This document shows positions 7,168-9,670 of a stretch of DNA of 9,670 nucleotides, piece by piece. Position numbers and translations under genes: made by a program. How positions within the stretch are numbered: the first letter of the stretch is position 1; each line of letters opens with the position of its first letter. This DNA comes from Lentzea sp. (GTDB lineage Bacteria; Actinomycetota; Actinomycetes; Mycobacteriales; Pseudonocardiaceae), in contig JASLAV010000524.1 in assembly GCA_030146905.1 (NCBI GenBank), forward strand, positions 1 to 9,670, read 5' to 3'. The notes under the pieces were generated by a model. It was not told the DNA's origin, ran no database searches, and saw only the letters and a program-made list of their open reading frames with translations.

Positions 7168-7253
7168 GACCACGCCACCTCCGCGTTGGTGATTGGAACG
7201 GTGAACAGCGGCAGATGACGTACCCCTCGGAATCTGGGCATGCGGCATCGCCG

Positions 7254-7273
7254 TTGAACTAGCAGGTGTTCAA
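7254..7273. promoter_or_regulatory. Inverted repeat TTGAAC-N8-GTTCAA upstream of xis/int
   Basis: Perfect 6-bp arms at 7254-7259 and 7268-7273, about 90 bases upstream of xis and 6 bases from the dyad array. The size fits an operator for a dimeric HTH repressor. On the minus strand the TTGAAC at 7273-7268 could also act as a -35 box, but I found no convincing -10 at the right distance. Confidence 0.4.
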
Positions 7274-7278
7274 AACGA

Positions 7279-7459
7279 CGTAAGGGATGTAAGGGCCGTA
7301 AGTCACCTGGTCACAGGTGTGCAGGGGCGTAAGCGGCTTACGCTTCGATGTGTAAGCCGCCGTGAAGGCAGCCGATACCGACTTACGGTTCGAAACGTAA
7401 GCCGCTTACACCCTGGCGGCCCTGTGACCAGGGTCCTTACGCGCCTTACGGTTCTTACG
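7279..7459. repeat. 181-bp dyad-symmetric iteron array, candidate replication origin
   Basis: GTAAG occurs at 7280, 7289 and 7298 (9-base steps) and, mirrored, CTTAC at 7436, 7445 and 7454 (9-base steps). Inside these lie CCTGGTCACAGG (7306-7317) mirrored by CCTGTGACCAGG (7421-7432). Further in are two palindromes, GTAAGCGGCTTAC (7329-7341) and its complement (7397-7409), then TTCGA mirrored by TCGAA (7344-7348 and 7390-7394), then single GTAAG (7352) and CTTAC (7382). Every pair is centred on base 7369. By hand count about 62 of 90 mirrored positions are complementary, while the stretches between the motifs are not. It lies directly 3' of the DUF3631 gene, whose TAA stop is inside the last repeat, and upstream of xis/int. 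This architecture suggests cooperative binding of a symmetric protein assembly. An origin is my preferred reading; a large operator, partition site or DNA-transfer site are alternatives. Confidence 0.75.
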
Positions 7460-8870
7460 CCCGTGTGGAAGGGGTAGGCGGCAGGTAACGCCGCCAGGCG
7501 TCTGCAAGCCCGGTTTGGGCCTGAGCGCCGTTGGTGGTGTACGTGACGTAGCCCCGCCCGCCCTTCTCACCAGGGCTGGTCGGCTCGAACACAACGGGCC
7601 TGACGTCGTAGCGCTTGAGTTCGCGAGCAAGCCCCTGAGGGTTCAAAGGCTTGCCGTCACCCATGTCCGACCACTGAGCCTCTTCGAGAGCGTGCAGGGC
7701 GCTCAAGATGTCGGCGGTGCGCATCCGGTCGGTGCGGTGCTGCGCATAAAGGTCGCGCAGCGCGGCCAAGAGCTGGACACCGGTCGACTCCTCCTGACTG
7801 GTCGCTGTGTCGATGACGAAGTGCCGACAGGCCGCGCGAGTTCTGGCTGGCCAGTCCCCGCCCGCGGCTTCAGCCAGCGCAAGCAGCGGACGCCAGATCT
7901 CTGCCGCGCGGTTACGGACGCCGTCTGGTCGTTCAGGCCGAGCAGTGGCGACCTGGTCCGCGACGGTGGCCGCCCATGCGGCGAGTTCGGCCCGCAACGG
8001 CGCGGCTTCGAGTTCGACGTCTTCCTCCATGAACTCCTCAGGGTCATCGCCGTAGGCGGCTTTGCGCATGTGGATAGTGACGGCGCGGCTGGTGATGGTG
8101 GCAGGCATGTGTCCGGCGATCCCCGCGAGCGCCACGGGCGCGTAGACGGGGAAGCGCTGGACGTTCATGGACTTCGCGTCGCCGACACAGCGCGCGATCG
8201 TGGCGGACCGTTTGTACCCGGCGTTGAGCAGTCCCCGAAGGTCTTCGTTGTTGCCTCCCTTGGAGCTGAACACGGCATCGATCTCGTCGAACATCAGCGT
8301 GACCGGGCCGTCCAGCAGCAGACGGAAGATGGCTGCCGTGGTCATGGAGATGGTCATCTCGGGCTTGTGGACGAGGTACTGCCCGATCTCCAGGACGCGG
8401 GTCTTGCCGCTGCCGGGCTCAGCCGACGACAGGATCAGCCGCGGAGTGACGTAGAGCCGGTCCGCCAGGTGGGTGTGGGCGTACCAGAGCGCCACGACCG
8501 GGGCGCAGTGCTCGTTGGGGAACCGCAGGAAGCGGTTCAGGAACGCCGTCACCGCGTCCAGCAGTTCGTGTCCTGGCCGGGACACCACACCGGGCGGTGC
8601 ACCGAGCCACGACGCGACCGGAGTTACCGGAGCGGCCTCGGGCTGATCCTGGTTGGGCACCTGGCCGCCGTCCTCAGGGCTCGACTGCGCGAGGGAGGCC
8701 AGCCACCGAGTATGACACGGTTCGTCGCAGAAGTCGTCGGACACGGACTCAGTCAGCGGCTTGCCGCAGGTGTGGCAGGTCATCACGGCCGGGGAACTGG
8801 CGGGCGAGCCGCTCTCAACGTCGCCGATCACGTTGTCGATGTCGGCCAGGGTGTTGATGAAGGCGCTCAC
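7455..8870 (-). CDS. Zinc-finger and P-loop ATPase with DUF3631-type C-terminus, likely replication helicase/initiator
   Basis: 471 residues. The N-terminal zinc finger has C32, C35, C48 and C52 (CHTCG then FCDEPC). An acidic, Pro-rich linker (60-95) leads to an AAA-like ATPase: Walker A SAEPGSGKT (149-157), Walker B LMFDEID (192-198) and a GNNEDLRGLLNAGY segment. The stretch from ATITSRAVTIHMRK (257-270) through EIWRPLLALAEAAGGDWP (about 316-333) resembles the DUF3631 proteins of actinobacterial phages and integrative elements. I infer a replication helicase or initiator, since no other replication gene is visible and the iteron array follows its stop. The biochemical role is unproven. The GTG start at 8870 has AGGAGGG 7 bases upstream and overlaps the micro-ORF stop in GTGA. 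Confidence 0.82.
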   Translation of the reverse strand: MSAFINTLADIDNVIGDVESGSPASSPAVMTCHTCGKPLTESVSDDFCDEPCHTRWLASLAQSSPEDGGQVPNQDQPEAAPVTPVASWLGAPPGVVSRPGHELLDAVTAFLNRFLRFPNEHCAPVVALWYAHTHLADRLYVTPRLILSSAEPGSGKTRVLEIGQYLVHKPEMTISMTTAAIFRLLLDGPVTLMFDEIDAVFSSKGGNNEDLRGLLNAGYKRSATIARCVGDAKSMNVQRFPVYAPVALAGIAGHMPATITSRAVTIHMRKAAYGDDPEEFMEEDVELEAAPLRAELAAWAATVADQVATARPERPDGVRNRAAEIWRPLLALAEAAGGDWPARTRAACRHFVIDTATSQEESTGVQLLAALRDLYAQHRTDRMRTADILSALHALEEAQWSDMGDGKPLNPQGLARELKRYDVRPVVFEPTSPGEKGGRGYVTYTTNGAQAQTGLADAWRRYLPPTPSTRA

Positions 8871-8914
8871 GCGATGTCCCTCCTCTCGGGTTCGTGCTGA
8901 AGCAGCTCGGTCAT
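8867..8914 (-). CDS. 15-residue micro-ORF linking two genes
   Basis: Encodes MTELLQHEPERRDIA. Its ATG overlaps the stop of the DUF2742-type gene (ATGA, 8914-8911) and its TGA overlaps the GTG of the DUF3631 gene (GTGA, 8870-8867), so it fills the 40-base gap exactly with coupled junctions on both sides. It may keep ribosomes on the message to couple translation, or be chance. It contains tandem AGG codons, rare in high-GC actinomycetes, because of the ribosome site. No function is known for the peptide. Confidence 0.4.
   Translation of the reverse strand: MTELLQHEPERRDIA
8878..8884 (-). promoter_or_regulatory. Ribosome binding site of the DUF3631 gene, inside a micro-ORF
   Basis: AGGAGGG on the minus strand, 7 bases before GTG 8870. 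It is itself translated as Arg-Arg codons (AGG AGG) of the 15-codon micro-ORF, so ribosomes finishing that ORF pass over it. Confidence 0.75.
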
Positions 8915-9423
8915 GCGGCCCGCTTGCGTGTGCTGGGGTGGTCGGTGAGCCCCCACGAACGGGAGGCGCGGCGGCGGATCTCGTCTGCGGTCAGCGGAGG
9001 CGTCGCATAGGTCGTGCGGCGAGCCGCGAGCGTGCAGAACGGCAGGCGTTGGTTGAGAGCACCCGCACTGGACATCGCGGCCGACATGGCGACTGCCGTT
9101 TCCTTCAGCACCAACTGTTCGTCGTGGTGCTCTGCGGCGAGTTCGCGAGCGAAGCGGGCAGCGATTGCGTGCGGTGTGGACTCATCGAGGTGGGCAAGCG
9201 CGGCGTGCAGGACGGCGGCGAGCTTGCGCGGGTCGTCGTTGTCGAGCGCTTCCCACCTTGCGCTGCCTGCCAACGGCATGGAGTCGCCGGGGCGCATGGC
9301 AGCCCATGCCGCCTTCAGCAGGGGTTCACACCATGCGCGGACGGCGGCAGGGTCTCGGAGTGGTCGGCGGTTGAACGCGTGGATGTCGCCGGGGTCGCTG
9401 AGGAACGTGCGGCGGCTTGTCAT
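8911..9423 (-). CDS. DUF2742-type protein of mobile elements
   Basis: 170 residues, soluble, Ala/Arg-rich, no membrane segment. The part AVRAWCEPLLKAAW followed by LAGSARWEALDNDDPRKLAAVL resembles DUF2742 proteins found in mycobacterial prophages and actinobacterial elements. Function is unknown; it usually sits with replication genes, as here, directly upstream of the DUF3631 gene. ATG 9423 is chosen because GGAG lies 10 bases upstream (9437-9434) and family similarity starts there; the frame is open to 9489 but the extra residues look non-coding. It is probably the first gene of the leftward operon whose promoter lies within 9424-9670. Confidence 0.7.
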   Translation of the reverse strand: MTSRRTFLSDPGDIHAFNRRPLRDPAAVRAWCEPLLKAAWAAMRPGDSMPLAGSARWEALDNDDPRKLAAVLHAALAHLDESTPHAIAARFARELAAEHHDEQLVLKETAVAMSAAMSSAGALNQRLPFCTLAARRTTYATPPLTADEIRRRASRSWGLTDHPSTRKRAA

Positions 9424-9529
9424 GTCGACGCATCTCCAGGTTGCTCTGAGTGACAGTGGACGGGCGTGCGAGGACAGCGCGGACACCAAGAACTAGGCCG
9501 CGCTGAGCGCTGATCAGTGGTCGACAGGT

Positions 9530-9633
9530 CGGGTTAGGTCGCCGAGACCGGGTTAGGTTTCTAACTGCCTGGGCTAGATCGGGCGACAACGTCGTTGAGC
9601 TGCGACGAGTTAGCTGATTAGGCGGGTTAGATC
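9530..9633. promoter_or_regulatory. Five CTAACCCG-like repeats upstream of the DUF2742/DUF3631 operon
   Basis: Read on the minus strand: GATCTAACCCG (9633-9623), AGCTAACTCG (9615-9606), GATCTAGCCCA (9580-9570), AACCTAACCCG (9559-9549) and GACCTAACCCG (9540-9530). The last three are 19-21 bases apart, about two helical turns, on one face of the DNA. CAACG-T-CGTTG (9587-9597) sits in the largest gap. The block starts 107 bases upstream of ATG 9423 and the rest of 9424-9670 has no gene I can support. A repressor or activator binding array for the operon promoter is the simplest reading; further copies may lie beyond the window. Confidence 0.5.
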
Positions 9634-9670
9634 GGGCATCGCGAGGCCTGGTCAGGGGGTGCTCAGGTTG

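Larger units (their letters stand above)
3900..9670. mobile_element. Left part of an integrated element at tRNA-Tyr (AICE, prophage or phage satellite)
   Basis: Right of tRNA-Tyr the gene content changes from core metabolism to a tyrosine integrase, an excisionase-type HTH protein, a DUF3631-type ATPase and a DUF2742-type protein, all transcribed leftward towards the tRNA. The order att-int-xis-rep is that of actinomycete integrative elements and of some prophage-like islands. The attL core should lie in the 3' half of the tRNA gene, about 3850-3899, and perhaps a few bases beyond. The matching attR is not in the window, so the true boundaries and the full size are unknown. No conjugation (TraB/FtsK-like) or capsid gene is seen here, so the class is open. 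Confidence 0.8.

Noticed and set aside
7279..7459. CRISPR array
   Set aside because: Repeat units are 5-13 bases, mirrored and palindromic, without regular spacers; no cas genes are nearby.
7515..8900. Long open frame on the plus strand opposite the DUF3631 gene
   Set aside because: No family motif, Arg/Gly/Val-rich, and fully covered by the gene with zinc finger and Walker motifs on the other strand.
9326..9589. Small minus-strand open frame overlapping the start of the DUF2742-type gene
   Set aside because: Pro/Arg-rich, no family resemblance, out of frame with the recognised protein and spanning the repeat region.
9531..9630. GGGTTAG repeats resembling telomere sequence
   Set aside because: Only a few copies, irregularly spaced and degenerate, inside a mobile element; actinomycete telomeres are different palindromic ends. 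Read as an operator array instead.

Overview
The window is high-GC DNA with GTG starts, 4-base ATGA/GTGA gene overlaps and GGAGG-type ribosome sites. The protein sequences look like an actinomycete, most likely Pseudonocardiaceae (Amycolatopsis, Saccharothrix or Lentzea type). That placement is inferred from protein resemblance only.

Positions 1-3899 are chromosomal core. An operon enters from the left with the tail of an unidentified gene, then NuoB-, NuoC- and NuoI-like subunits of a complex-I-like membrane oxidoreductase, each coupled to the next by a 4-base overlap. The membrane protease HtpX follows on the same strand. On the opposite strand lie yajQ and then rmlA (dTDP-glucose synthesis), which ends tail-to-tail with htpX inside a shared CTAG. 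At the yajQ/rmlA junction the sequence lacks both the yajQ stop and the rmlA start. One base (T at 3210; A expected) would restore both as a GTGA overlap. A tRNA-Tyr gene (GTA anticodon) closes this part.

From the 3' end of tRNA-Tyr to the end of the window lies the left part of an integrated mobile element. In order: a perfect hairpin beside the tRNA; a roughly 370-base non-coding stretch with GTGCCR repeats (possible integrase arm sites); a rightward pentapeptide-repeat membrane protein of lower GC (likely cargo); and then, all leftward, a tyrosine integrase, an excisionase-type HTH protein, a zinc-finger plus P-loop ATPase of the DUF3631 kind (likely replication protein), a 15-codon micro-ORF and a DUF2742-type protein. 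The right-hand att site and any transfer or capsid genes lie outside the window, so an integrative conjugative element (AICE), a prophage and a phage satellite cannot be told apart.

The most striking structure is non-coding, between the excisionase and the ATPase gene. In about 180 bases, twelve copies of GTAAG/CTTAC, two copies of a 13-base palindrome and two copies of CTGGTCACAG form an interrupted dyad centred on base 7369, with every paired block in exact register. It lies directly 3' of the putative replication gene, the layout known from SaPI replication origins, so I propose it as the element's origin or a similar nucleoprotein site. A second repeat set (CTAACCCG-like, 9530-9633) lies upstream of the DUF2742/DUF3631 operon and may be its operator.
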